Source of the DNA: Haloglomus salinum
Lineage (GTDB): Archaea > Halobacteriota > Halobacteria > Halobacteriales > Haloarculaceae
Assembly: GCF_024298825.1 (NCBI RefSeq)
Contig: NZ_CP101153.1
Location: 3,100,001-3,164,000, forward strand
Direction of reading: 5' to 3'
Length of the DNA: 64,000 bases
Both the position numbers and the translations under genes were made by a program. The notes beneath the pieces were generated by a model. It worked only from the letters and a program-made list of their open reading frames with translations, was not told the DNA's origin and searched no databases. Positions within the stretch are counted from its first letter, which is position 1. Each line of letters opens with the position of its first letter. Positions 50,978 through 60,073 of the stretch are shown in pieces.

Positions 50978-52843
50978 ATGTACGAACACGACGTCATCGT
51001 GGTCGGCGCCGGCGGCGCCGGCCTCCGGGCGGCCATCGCCGCACACGAGGAGGGCGCCGACGTGGCGCTCGTCTCGAAGCTCCACCCCGTCCGCAGCCAC
51101 ACCGGCGCGGCCGAGGGCGGTATCAACGCCGCGCTCCGCGACGGCGACGACTGGCACGACCACGCATACGACACGATGAAGGGCTCGGACTACCTGGGCG
51201 ACGCCCCGGCCATCGAGACCCTCTGTGAGACCTCCCCCGAAGAGGTCATCCAGCTCGAGCACTGGGGGATGCCCTTCTCCCGCGAGGAGGACGGCCGCGT
51301 CTCCCAGCGCCCGTTCGGAGGCCTCAGCTTTCCACGGACCACCTACGCCGGTGCCGAGACCGGCCATCACCTGCTCCACACCATGTACGAGCAGGTCGTC
51401 AAACGGGGCATCAAGGTCTACGACGAGTTCTACGTCATGGACCTGGCCGTCACCGACGAGCCCGACCCCGAAGACCGGGAGTGCCACGGCTGTGTCGCCT
51501 ACGACATCAAGAGCGGCGAGGTTACGGGCTTCAAGGCCAACGACGGTGTCGTCCTCGCGACCGGCGGCGACGGCCAGGCCTTCGACCACACGACGAACGC
51601 CGTCGCCAACACCGGTGACGGCCCGGCGATGGCGTATCGGGCCGGCGTCCCGGTGGAGGACATGGAGTTCGTCCAGTTCCACCCGACCACGCTCCCCTCG
51701 ACGGGGGTGCTCATCTCGGAGGGCGTCCGCGGTGAGGGGGGCATCCTCTACAACGCGGAGGGCGAGCGCTTCATGTTCGAGTACGGCTACGCGAACAACG
51801 CCGGGGAACTCGCCTCGCGCGACGTCGTCTCCCGTGCCGAGCTGACGGAGGTCAACGAGGGCCGCGGCGTCGAGGACGAGTACGTCTACCTCGACATGCG
51901 CCACCTCGGCGACGAGCGCATCCTCGACCGCCTCGAGAACATCCTCCACCTCGCGGAGGACTTCGAGGGCGTCGACGGGCTCGTCGAGCCGATGCCGGTC
52001 AAGCCGGGCCAGCACTACCACATGGGCGGTATCGAGACGAACGAGCACGGCGAGACCTGTGTCTCCGGCCTCTACGCCGCCGGGGAGTGTGCCTGCGTCT
52101 CCGTCCACGGCTCCAACCGCCTCGGCGGGAACGCCCTGCCGGAGCTCATCGTCTTCGGCGCCCGCGCCGGCTACCACGCCGCCGGGCGCGACTACGGCGA
52201 GGCGCTCGTCCAGACCGGTCCCTCCGCGGCTATCGAGCACGAGGAGGACCTCGGGGCCCCCGTCGAGCCGGGTGCGCTCGGCCCCGCGGACGACGATGTC
52301 GCAGCGGATGGCGGAGCGACGGCTGACGAGGCCCGCTCCGACGGCGGTCAGCTCGCCAGCCCGTCCGAGGTCGTCCACCGCTCCGTCGAGCGCCAGCGCC
52401 AGCGCGTCGAGCGGCTCAAGGAGCGCGACGGCCGCAACCACGCGGAGATCCGCAAGAAACTCCAGAAGGCGATGACCCGCTGGGTCAACGTCTTCCGCGA
52501 GGAGGAGGGCCTGAAGAAGGCCCTGGAGGTCATCAAGGAGTGCCGCGAGGAGTACCAGAACGTCGCCGTCTCGGACCCCTCGAGCACCTACAACACGGAC
52601 CTCATCCACACCATCGAGACCCGCAACCTCATCGATACCGCCGAGACCATCGCGCTCGGCGCACTCGCGCGTGACGAATTCCGCGGCGCCCACTGGCGCG
52701 CCGAGCATCAGGAGCGCAAGGACGACGAGTGGCTCAAGCACACGATGGTCCAGTGGTCGGACGGCACCCCCGAACTCTACTACACGGACGTCATCCTCGA
52801 GGGCGCCGACAAGACGTACGAGCCGAAGGTCCGGTCCTACTAA
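50978..52843 (+). CDS. sdhA: Succinate dehydrogenase flavoprotein subunit
   Basis: A 621-residue flavoprotein. VIVVGAGGAGLRAAIAAHEEG binds FAD, VRSHTGAAEGGINAAL covers the covalent flavin His, HPTTLPSTGVLISEGVRGEGG is the active site and SVHGSNRLGGNALPEL the second FAD segment. An acidic insert of about 45 residues lies near residues 410-460. The gene starts 155 bases after sdhB, the largest gap in the operon. It catalyses succinate to fumarate. Confidence 0.96.
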   Translation: MYEHDVIVVGAGGAGLRAAIAAHEEGADVALVSKLHPVRSHTGAAEGGINAALRDGDDWHDHAYDTMKGSDYLGDAPAIETLCETSPEEVIQLEHWGMPFSREEDGRVSQRPFGGLSFPRTTYAGAETGHHLLHTMYEQVVKRGIKVYDEFYVMDLAVTDEPDPEDRECHGCVAYDIKSGEVTGFKANDGVVLATGGDGQAFDHTTNAVANTGDGPAMAYRAGVPVEDMEFVQFHPTTLPSTGVLISEGVRGEGGILYNAEGERFMFEYGYANNAGELASRDVVSRAELTEVNEGRGVEDEYVYLDMRHLGDERILDRLENILHLAEDFEGVDGLVEPMPVKPGQHYHMGGIETNEHGETCVSGLYAAGECACVSVHGSNRLGGNALPELIVFGARAGYHAAGRDYGEALVQTGPSAAIEHEEDLGAPVEPGALGPADDDVAADGGATADEARSDGGQLASPSEVVHRSVERQRQRVERLKERDGRNHAEIRKKLQKAMTRWVNVFREEEGLKKALEVIKECREEYQNVAVSDPSSTYNTDLIHTIETRNLIDTAETIALGALARDEFRGAHWRAEHQERKDDEWLKHTMVQWSDGTPELYYTDVILEGADKTYEPKVRSY

Positions 52844-53249
52844 GACACCGTTTTTCGCCTCGGGTTCCGCGCCTTCGGCGTCCTCAGAAATCTTCGATTT
52901 CTGATGGGCTGCGGGAGAGCTTTGCTCTCCCGAACGCGGAACCACTCGGCCAAAAGATCTGCATCAAAAAAGCCGCTGGCGACCGGAGGGAGCCAGCGGT
53001 GAACCGTGCCCGCTTCGCTCGCGCGGACGCAAGTGATGTATTATCTATATAATATCTTAATTATTCTGGTAACTATGCAATTGCCGTATTAAATTGGGAA
53101 TGCGTAGTGAATAGTGGGTAGGATGTTGGGTCTCATCGGATAGCGTCTCCGAGCCGTCACGTCTCCCCCATCGAGGTGGCCTGTTGTCGGCGCGGCTGGG
53201 CCCCGATGACAGGAGGTATATACCCGTTCGTGAGCAATCCCCGACAACG
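52844..53249. other. Hairpin cluster and A+T-rich spacer after sdhA
   Basis: Immediately downstream of sdhA: an outer pair GGTTCCGCG (52863-52871) and CGCGGAACC (52935-52943) encloses three hairpins, CGCC-TTC-GGCG (52870-52880), CAGAAATC-TTC-GATTTCTG (52885-52903) and CGGGAGAGC-TTT-GCTCTCCCG (52912-52932). A fourth, CCGCTGGC...GCCAGCGG, is at 52973-52999. A+T-rich DNA (53035-53095) with possible promoters follows. No gene is visible. Confidence 0.7.
53217..53222 (+). promoter_or_regulatory. TATA box of the 53250 lipoprotein gene
   Basis: tatata 28-33 bases before the ATG, consistent with a leaderless transcript. Confidence 0.5.
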
Positions 53250-54275
53250 ATGCCCTCCCGGCGGCGGTTCCTGGCCACGGTCGGTGCGACCGCAGCAGCC
53301 GTCGGACTGGCGGGCTGTTCGACGGCGGTCGGTGAGCCGCCCGCCGAGCGGTGGCTCTACGACCCGGCAGCCGTGCTGGACCAGCCGTTCCCGTGGCAGG
53401 CGTACCTGTCGGTGGATGTGCCGACGGCGTGGAAGCGGCGCGAGCAGCTCCCGAACGAGTGGGTCGCGACGGCCACGTCGTTCGACCAGACGGTCGAGTC
53501 CGTCGACATGAGCGACCTCGACCGGGTGACCGCGCTGGGATTCGGAACCGAGGGCCTGACGACGATGGGAGCGACGGCCGCGCTCACCGGCGACATCGAG
53601 CCCCGGCCGGTGGTCCACGAGTTCACGCGGGGGAGCGTCACCGAGCACGAGCCGGTGGCCGGGCACCGGTTGTTCGGCTACACCCCGCCGTTCTTCGACC
53701 GTGTTCACCGGAACGGCGTGACCTCGCGTGGCTCGCTCGGACTCGCGGTCGGCGAGGGGCAGGCCGTCGCGGGCGGCCTGCTCGCGCCGGAGGGGACCGC
53801 CGTGAACGCCGTGGCGGCGATGGTCCGGACGAGGGCGGGCGCGTCGGAGCGTCTGCCCGACGGCGACCTGCGGTCGGTCGGTCGTGCGCTGGCCGCCTCG
53901 CCGCTGGGAAGCCCGCCCGTCTCCGGCGCGGTCGCGTTCGACCCGGACCTCGCGGTCCGCCTCGCCGAGGCGATTCCCGACGACTGGCCGACGCTGGCGG
54001 CGACAGTTGATGACCTCCGGGCCATCGGCGTCGGCCTCCGCTTCACCGAGGATGCTACGCTCACCTCGTTCGTCTTCGTCTACGACCCGCGCACGATCAC
54101 CGAGAACGAGAACCTCCAGGCGGCGGTCCGGAAGCTGAACGACGAGTCCGGCACCCCCGACAGCGGAGTGGTCGGCGTGCGACTGGGCCCGGACGGCCGG
54201 TCGCTCGTGGTCCGGACGACGGTCTCCCCGCAGGCGGTCTGGACCGACTTCCGCGACCGGCTTCCCGGGCTCTGA
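53250..54275 (+). CDS. Tat lipoprotein, unknown function
   Basis: A 341-residue exported lipoprotein from MPSRRRFLATVG, with twin-arginine signal and lipobox LAGC. The mature part is alpha/beta with LYDPAAVLDQPFPWQAYLSVDVPTAWK (split), VTALGFGTEGLT and VVGVRLGPDGRSLVVRT near the end, with no enzymatic motif. The 22-codon extension upstream is rejected because the Tat motif would be internal. Confidence 0.72.
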   Translation: MPSRRRFLATVGATAAAVGLAGCSTAVGEPPAERWLYDPAAVLDQPFPWQAYLSVDVPTAWKRREQLPNEWVATATSFDQTVESVDMSDLDRVTALGFGTEGLTTMGATAALTGDIEPRPVVHEFTRGSVTEHEPVAGHRLFGYTPPFFDRVHRNGVTSRGSLGLAVGEGQAVAGGLLAPEGTAVNAVAAMVRTRAGASERLPDGDLRSVGRALAASPLGSPPVSGAVAFDPDLAVRLAEAIPDDWPTLAATVDDLRAIGVGLRFTEDATLTSFVFVYDPRTITENENLQAAVRKLNDESGTPDSGVVGVRLGPDGRSLVVRTTVSPQAVWTDFRDRLPGL

Positions 54276-54399
54276 GCCGAGGTGTCCGGAAGTGCCTCCC
54301 GGAGCGGCGCGGCGGGTCTGAGGGTGGTGACGCGCGTGTCACCCGCGTTACGCGACGCTATGCAAAGCGTCAAACGGCCGCCGCCCGAAGTTGCGGCAA

Positions 54400-55746
54400 A
54401 TGGTTCTCGGGACCGACCGACGCGTCCTCGCACTGGCCATGGCCCGCATGGCCGACGCGCTCGGCAACTCCTTTCTCATCATCGTCCTCCCCCTCTACAT
54501 CGCGAGCGGGCAGATCGCTATCGACGGCATCGTCGGCACCGACGTGCTGGGATTCACCCTGACCGAGGAGTTCCTCATCGGGCTGGTCCTCTCGCTGTTC
54601 GGCTTTCTCAACAGCTTCGGCCAGCCGGTCACGGGGCGCATCTCCGACCGTGTCGGGGCGCGCAAGCCGTTCATCCTCGGCGGCCTCGTCGTCTTCGGCG
54701 TCGCGAGCGCGGCCTACCCGTTCGTCTCCTCGTACGCCGCGGTCCTGCTCGTCCGGGCGTTCCAGGGGCTCGGCGCGGCGCTGACCGTGCCGGCGACGGT
54801 CGCGCTGGTGAACGACTACGCCACCAGCGACTCCGAGCGTGGGGGTAACTTCGGCGTGTTCAACACCTTCCGCCTCATCGGATTCGGCTTCGGCCCCATC
54901 GTGGCCGGCATCGTCGTCGCGGGGGGCTTCGGGCGCGAGACGGTCACGCAGTACATGCTCGGGGGCTTCGCCCTCTCTGGGTTCAACGCCGCGTTCGCCA
55001 TCGCCGTCATCGGGGCCGTCGTCTCGTTCGCCCTGGTCGTCTGGCTGGTCGACGAGCCGCCACGGCCCGACGCCGAGGCGGCTGACTCTCTCTCGGTCAA
55101 GGTGCTGGACCCGGACGGCGGACTCGACACCGTGTTCGCCGTCGGGGTCGGGACGCTGTTCATGGCACTGACCATCGCGCTGTTCGCGACGCTGCAAGAG
55201 CCCATCAACAACGCCCTGGGGCAGGGGTCGACGCTGTTCGGGCTTCAGTTCTCCGCCGTCGTCGTCGCGAACGTCTTCCTGCAGGTCCCCATCGGGAACT
55301 GGGCCGACGAGTACGGTCGGCGTCCCTTCATCGTCGCCGGGTTCGCGCTGCTCGTGCCGTCGGTGCTCGCGCAGGGACTCATCCCGCTCGTCACCGGTGT
55401 GGCCGGTGCTGTCGGCCCCGCGTTGATGCTGCTCGCGCGGCTCCTGCAGGGCGTGGCCGTCGCGATGGTGTTCGCGCCCGGCCTCGCCATCGCGGGCGAC
55501 CTCGCGCGAGGTGGGAACTCCGGCACCACGCTCTCCGTGCTGACGATGGCGTTCGGCCTGGGCGTGGCGTTCGGACCGCTCGTCTCCGGGTTCCTGTTCT
55601 CGTTCGGCCTGCTGGCCCCGTTCGCCTTCGGCGCCGCCCTCTCGCTGCTGGGACTTCTCATCACCGTCACGCAGGTCGAGGAGACGCTCGGGACGGGCAG
55701 CACGCCACCGGATGCGGACGACCCGTCGGCGGTCGGCGGGGACTGA
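54400..55746 (+). CDS. MFS transporter
   Basis: A 448-residue transporter started at MVLGTDRRVLALAMARM, with twelve hydrophobic helices. The motif-A segment GRISDRVGARKPFILGG lies between helices 2 and 3, and a second WADEYGRRPFIVAG in the C-terminal half. The overall pattern resembles multidrug exporters. It is 124 bases after the lipoprotein gene. Confidence 0.9.
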   Translation: MVLGTDRRVLALAMARMADALGNSFLIIVLPLYIASGQIAIDGIVGTDVLGFTLTEEFLIGLVLSLFGFLNSFGQPVTGRISDRVGARKPFILGGLVVFGVASAAYPFVSSYAAVLLVRAFQGLGAALTVPATVALVNDYATSDSERGGNFGVFNTFRLIGFGFGPIVAGIVVAGGFGRETVTQYMLGGFALSGFNAAFAIAVIGAVVSFALVVWLVDEPPRPDAEAADSLSVKVLDPDGGLDTVFAVGVGTLFMALTIALFATLQEPINNALGQGSTLFGLQFSAVVVANVFLQVPIGNWADEYGRRPFIVAGFALLVPSVLAQGLIPLVTGVAGAVGPALMLLARLLQGVAVAMVFAPGLAIAGDLARGGNSGTTLSVLTMAFGLGVAFGPLVSGFLFSFGLLAPFAFGAALSLLGLLITVTQVEETLGTGSTPPDADDPSAVGGD

Positions 55747-55844
55747 CTCCGACGGGCCACCGCCGGCGCGGCTCCGGTGCTCTCGTCGACTCCCGGCCCG
55801 AGGTGAGGGGCAGACCTTTCACGTCGCCGGGCGACGCGCCAGGC

Positions 55845-56201
55845 ATGGCAGGCGACGACGAGACGGTCACCCTGGAGTTCTACGGCACCGTCCGAGACGC
55901 AGTCGGCGAGAAGGCCCTCTCGCGCCCGCTCGACCCGGGAACAACAGTGAACGCCCTCCTGAAGGACGTGGCGGCGACGCATCCGGACCTCCACCCGCTC
56001 CTGTTCACCAGCGAAGAGCGGCTCCGCCCCCACATCAACGTCTCCCGGAACGGGAACCCCATCAGGGACCTCGACGGTCCCGACACGGACCTCGATGCCG
56101 GCGACCGCGTGACCGTTGCGCCGTCGGTGTCGGGTGGCGCCGTTGCCGGGAGCACCGAGCGGACACGCGGCCGAACCACCACTCAGGGGGTGGCTCTATG
56201 A
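55845..56201 (+). CDS. MoaD/ThiS-like ubiquitin-like protein with C-terminal extension
   Basis: A 118-residue beta-grasp protein. The ubiquitin-like core runs to VTVAPSVSGG at residue 98, where family members normally end with the functional diglycine. Here the frame continues for about 20 more residues (AVAGSTERTRGRTTTQGVAL). The stop codon overlaps the ATG of the next gene, so the tail is real and the genes are coupled. Processing would be needed for thiocarboxylate or SAMP-type conjugation; otherwise the protein has another role. Confidence 0.8.
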   Translation: MAGDDETVTLEFYGTVRDAVGEKALSRPLDPGTTVNALLKDVAATHPDLHPLLFTSEERLRPHINVSRNGNPIRDLDGPDTDLDAGDRVTVAPSVSGGAVAGSTERTRGRTTTQGVAL

Positions 56202-57304
56202 CCGACCCCGCGCTGCCCTTCGAACTCGGGCAGGTCCAGCTCGGCAACAACGCCTTCGAGGGGCAGAACAACTGCTACGTCGTCGGCGCCGACACGGACG
56301 CCGGGCCGACGACGCTGGTCGACACCGGCATCGCGATGCCCGACACGGAGACGGAACTCCGCGAGGGACTCGCCGCGTACGACCTGACGTTCGCGGATGT
56401 CGACCAGATACTGCTCACCCACTGGCACATGGACCACGTCGGGCTGGCGGGGGCCATCCAGGCAGAGAGCGACTGTGTCGTCCGCGCCCACGAGGCCGAC
56501 GCCGCCCTCATCGAGGGAGCTCCCGAGGCGGAGGCCGAGTCCCGCGAGACGCTCGAACGGCTGGTCGACGAGTGGGGGATGCCCGACGACAAGCGCGAGG
56601 AGCTGTTCGCGTTCATGGAGCTGGGCGAGGGGGAAGCGGGCGATACCCCCGACGTCGAGCCGTTCGTCGGCGGTGCGACGTTCGATGCGGGCGCCATCGA
56701 ACTCGAAGCGGTCCACCTGCCCGGTCACGCGGCCGGCCTCGCCGGCTACACCTTCGACGGGCGCGACGGGCGAGAGCTGTTCAGCGGCGACGCGCTCCTG
56801 CCGTACTACACGCCGAACGTCGGCGGCGCCGACACTCGCGTCGACACCCCCCTGGCCGACTATCTGGAGACGCTCGCCGACATCGTTCGGGCGGGGTACA
56901 CGCGGGCGTGGCCGGGCCACCGGGGCGTCATCATCGACCCGGTCGGTCGCGCGGCGGACATCGTCGTCCACCATCGCGAGCGGACGGAGAAAATCGTCGA
57001 CTACCTGCGCGAGTCGGGCCCGGCGGACCCGTGGACGGTCTCGGCGCACCTGTTCGGCGAGCTCTCGTCCATCCATATCCTCCACGGCCCCGGCGAGGCG
57101 TACGCCCACCTGCACCATCTCGCGGATGTCGGCATCGTCGCGCGAGTTCCCGGCGATGCCGGGGACCGAGCAGCCGGCGGCGGAGCCGCCAGCCACGAGG
57201 GCCGGGCGTACGAGCTGGTGGACGAGTCGCCCGACCTCGACGACCTGTTCCCGGACGTGGCGGACCTGGCCCTGCGCCCGGGCGCGATTCCGGGGCCGGG
57301 GTAG
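56198..57304 (+). CDS. MBL-fold metallo-hydrolase
   Basis: A 368-residue metallo-beta-lactamase-fold enzyme. THWHMDHVG (74-82) is the metal site, HLPGHAAGLAGY and FSGDALLP supply further ligands, and WPGHRG the last histidine. An extra C-terminal helical region (about residues 245-320) is winged-helix-like, as in the LACTB2 branch. It overlaps the MoaD-like gene by four bases; the pair may work together. Confidence 0.9.
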   Translation: MTDPALPFELGQVQLGNNAFEGQNNCYVVGADTDAGPTTLVDTGIAMPDTETELREGLAAYDLTFADVDQILLTHWHMDHVGLAGAIQAESDCVVRAHEADAALIEGAPEAEAESRETLERLVDEWGMPDDKREELFAFMELGEGEAGDTPDVEPFVGGATFDAGAIELEAVHLPGHAAGLAGYTFDGRDGRELFSGDALLPYYTPNVGGADTRVDTPLADYLETLADIVRAGYTRAWPGHRGVIIDPVGRAADIVVHHRERTEKIVDYLRESGPADPWTVSAHLFGELSSIHILHGPGEAYAHLHHLADVGIVARVPGDAGDRAAGGGAASHEGRAYELVDESPDLDDLFPDVADLALRPGAIPGPG

Positions 57305-57420
57305 GGGTCCGGGGCACGGCTTCTGTGGTTCCGGGGGACGAGTCCTGTGGTTCCGGACTCCCTCTTCCGACGCCTCAACGTTTAACCCGGAGCCGAGAGT
57401 GAACCCGACTGGTGATATAG

Positions 57421-58032
57421 ATGCCCGAACATTCCAACCCTGAACTTCCCGACCTGCCGTACGATTACGACGCGCTGGAGCCGTTCCTCGACGAACAGGT
57501 GCTCACGTGGCATCACGACACGCACCACAACGGCTACGTGAACGGCCTCGAGTCCGCCGAGGAGACGCTGGCCGAGAACCGCGACGCCGGCGACTTCGGT
57601 TCCTCCGGCGGTGCGATGCGGAACGTGACCCACAACGGCAGTGGACACTACCTCCACACCCACTTCTGGGAGAACATGTCGCCGAACGGCGGCGGCGAGC
57701 CGTCCGGTGACCTCGCGGACCGCATCGAGGAGGACTTCGGCTCGTTCGAGGGCTGGAAGGGCGAGTTCAAGGCCGCCGCGGGCGCCGCGGGCGGCTGGGC
57801 CCTGACGGTGTACGACCCCGTCGCCAACCAGCTCCGGAACGTCGTGGTGGACAAGCACGACCAGGGCGCGCTGTGGGGCAGTCACCCCGTCATCGCGCTG
57901 GACGTGTGGGAGCACTCCTACTACTACGACTACGGGCCGGACCGGGGCAGCTTCATCGAGGGCTTCCTCGACCACATCGACTGGGACTACTGCGAACAGC
58001 AGTACCAGCGCAGCGTCGAGCACTTCGAGTAG
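57421..58032 (+). CDS. sod: Superoxide dismutase (Mn/Fe type)
   Basis: A 203-residue superoxide dismutase. Metal ligands are H31 (WHHDTHH), H79 (LHTHFWENM), D161 and H165 (DVWEHSYYYDYG). GGWALTVYDP and the acidic surface are typical of halophilic Mn-SOD. A TATA-like tttaac at about 57380 is 40 bases upstream of the ATG. Confidence 0.95.
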   Translation: MPEHSNPELPDLPYDYDALEPFLDEQVLTWHHDTHHNGYVNGLESAEETLAENRDAGDFGSSGGAMRNVTHNGSGHYLHTHFWENMSPNGGGEPSGDLADRIEEDFGSFEGWKGEFKAAAGAAGGWALTVYDPVANQLRNVVVDKHDQGALWGSHPVIALDVWEHSYYYDYGPDRGSFIEGFLDHIDWDYCEQQYQRSVEHFE

Positions 58033-58249
58033 GCACGCGACGAGACGCCGGCCGCGTCGGCTTCCAATCACGCTTTCTTTCGCGCCACACACCGATAGCC
58101 GCGCCTCCAGCGGCGGCTTTCTGCGGCGCGGTGGCGGCGGTACTCCGGCGTCGTTCCCCTCCGTGTCCCACGAGCCGCGGTCGGTCGCGTATAAAATGCC
58201 GAACTGTTCGACCGACGATGCACGTGTGCTCGAATCGAACCCTCGAGCG

Positions 58250-58888
58250 ATGGAACGGCGTGCCTTCCTCGGCGCCCTCGCGTCGGGAGGGGCAGTGGTC
58301 CTCGCGGGGTGTACGGCACAGCGCGAGACCATCAGTACTGTCTCGACCACCACCCGGATTCCGAGCGGCGAGTTCTATCACCGGCCGCTCCGGATCGACG
58401 AGCGGGGGAAACAGTTCAATCTCCGCTACGAGGTGACAGCCGACGCGCCGTTCGATGTCATGCTGTTCGGCGGGCAGTCCGACCCCGGCGAGTTCGAGAC
58501 GTACCGACAGCTGGTGCGTCGTACGGAGGGGGGCGGCCACCACGCCAGCGGCATGGGTTGTGGGGGGCCACTCGGTGGAGGGAACCGTCGGCACGGCGGT
58601 GGACACCATCGGCAGGATGGCGGCGCCCACCGGCACGGTGGTGATAGTGCCGCAGGAGGGGACCAGCCGCACGGCCGTGGTTCCGGCTATCGGCCCCGGT
58701 GCCCCGAGCCGTCCGAGTGGCACTCCGTCATGGGTGCGCGCGGCAAGGGCGAGGTGAACCGGCCGCTGAGCCCTGGTACCCACCACTTCGTGGTGGACAA
58801 CACCCGCTTCGGGGAGGCGACGCCGACCGGAACGCTCCGGCCCACCATCGACCTCCGGGTCCGGGACTTCGATATGTTCTCCGGCTGA
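58250..58888 (+). CDS. Lipoprotein with His/Gly-rich segment
   Basis: A 212-residue exported lipoprotein from MERRAFLGALASGG, with lipobox VLAGC. After FNLRYEVTADAPFDVMLFGG, a segment of about 60 residues (nucleotides 58540-58690) is extremely rich in His and Gly, for instance GGGHHASGMGCGG and RRHGGGHHRQDGG, suitable for metal binding. The end VNRPLSPGTHHFVVDNTRFGEATPTG is a conserved haloarchaeal lipoprotein domain. tataaaa at 58190-58196 favours a start near a GTG at 58226, which would add eight residues. Confidence 0.72.
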   Translation: MERRAFLGALASGGAVVLAGCTAQRETISTVSTTTRIPSGEFYHRPLRIDERGKQFNLRYEVTADAPFDVMLFGGQSDPGEFETYRQLVRRTEGGGHHASGMGCGGPLGGGNRRHGGGHHRQDGGAHRHGGDSAAGGDQPHGRGSGYRPRCPEPSEWHSVMGARGKGEVNRPLSPGTHHFVVDNTRFGEATPTGTLRPTIDLRVRDFDMFSG

Positions 58889-58956
58889 CGCGGCCGGGTC
58901 GTGTCGGCGGCCCCAGACCCGCAACCGTTTACCCCGTGCTCGCGCCATCCCTAGCC

Positions 58957-59229
58957 ATGCCACGTCCGCGCGATTCGTTCGACGACCTGCGCCCCCTCGC
59001 CTTCCGCGAACCCGACGAGGTGCTCGACGCCGACCAGCTCTACACCGTCTACGAGGTCGCCCGGCTCCTGCAGGGTGTCCCGCTCGACCAGGAACTCGAC
59101 GTCGAGACGGAGAACGTCCTGCTGGACTGGGCGATTCCGTGGCTCGTCTACAACCAGGAGCAGTTCGTCTTCGCCGAGCCCGAACACGACTCCCAGCCCG
59201 GCTACTACGGCCTGCGACGCGAGGAGTGA
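58957..59229 (+). CDS. Haloarchaeal conserved protein (DUF5827-like)
   Basis: A 90-residue acidic soluble protein with DSFDDLRPLAFREPDEVLD, LYTVYEVARLLQGVPLDQEL and LLDWAIPWLVYNQEQFVFAEP. It matches a widespread small haloarchaeal family (I believe DUF5827, from memory). No function is known. It is convergent with the methyltransferase gene. Confidence 0.72.
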   Translation: MPRPRDSFDDLRPLAFREPDEVLDADQLYTVYEVARLLQGVPLDQELDVETENVLLDWAIPWLVYNQEQFVFAEPEHDSQPGYYGLRREE

Positions 59230-59242
59230 GGCCGTCGGCGCG

Positions 59243-59950
59243 TCACGAGACGCGCGCGTCCCAGTAGGAGACCGAGGCGAGCCGACGGCCGATGGGAGTC
59301 CGGACGAGCGCGGTGTCTATCTCCCGGGCCGGCCCGGCGATCTCGCTGGGGACCTGGCGGTAGAAGCCGTACGGGAGGACGAAGTCGTGCTGTGAGCCCT
59401 CGAGCTGGAGGCCCGCACCCTGGAGGAGCCGCTCGACCTCGCCGGTCGAGTAGAGGCGCGACCCCATCGGGAGCGCGAAGTTGTAGATGGAGCGGAAGGA
59501 GAACCGCTTGAACGTGTCGAAGAACACCTGGTTCCGGGAGACGCGAGCCATCTCGGAGAGGAACGATGCCGGGCGGTCCGCGAGATGGAAGAAGCGCATC
59601 GCCAGCACCGTATCGAAGTGGTCGTCCGGGAACGGCAGGCGCGCGGCGTCGGCGCGCATGAACTCCAGATGCTCGTCGACGCCGACCGACCGGGCTTTCT
59701 CGCGGCCCTGCTTCAGCATCGCCGGGGAGATGTCCAGCCCGACGATGTCGGCGCCGTGGTCGGCCAGCAGGGAGGTGAACCGCCCCGTCCCGCAGGCGAC
59801 CTCCAGTACCTCCTTGCCTTCGACGGTGCCGAGCGCGTCCAGCACCGCCTCCTTCTCGCGGTCGTCGATGAGTCGGCCGCCGTTCGAGAACCGTTTGTCC
59901 TCGTAGGCGTCGGCCACGTCGTCGGACTGGTACCACTCGCGTCCCTTCAC
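59243..59950 (-). CDS. SAM-dependent methyltransferase (UbiE-like)
   Basis: A 235-residue methyltransferase beginning with GTG. VLEVACGTGRFTSLLADHG is the SAM-binding motif, IVGLDISPAMLKQGREKA the next strand and helix, and ADAARLPFPDDHFDTVLAMRFFHL the post-motif region typical of UbiE/COQ5-type enzymes, possibly for quinone or lipid methylation. Substrate is uncertain. Confidence 0.88.
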   Translation of the reverse strand: MKGREWYQSDDVADAYEDKRFSNGGRLIDDREKEAVLDALGTVEGKEVLEVACGTGRFTSLLADHGADIVGLDISPAMLKQGREKARSVGVDEHLEFMRADAARLPFPDDHFDTVLAMRFFHLADRPASFLSEMARVSRNQVFFDTFKRFSFRSIYNFALPMGSRLYSTGEVERLLQGAGLQLEGSQHDFVLPYGFYRQVPSEIAGPAREIDTALVRTPIGRRLASVSYWDARVS

Positions 59951-60073
59951 GTCCCTGTCACTCCCCGGCGCGTGGATAAAACGGTACTGGAACGCGGTCG
60001 CCGTCGGTCGATGGGCCGGGGGTGTGAGGAACTGTCGCGGGGCGAGATGTCGTCGACGGTCGGGGACCGGTCG

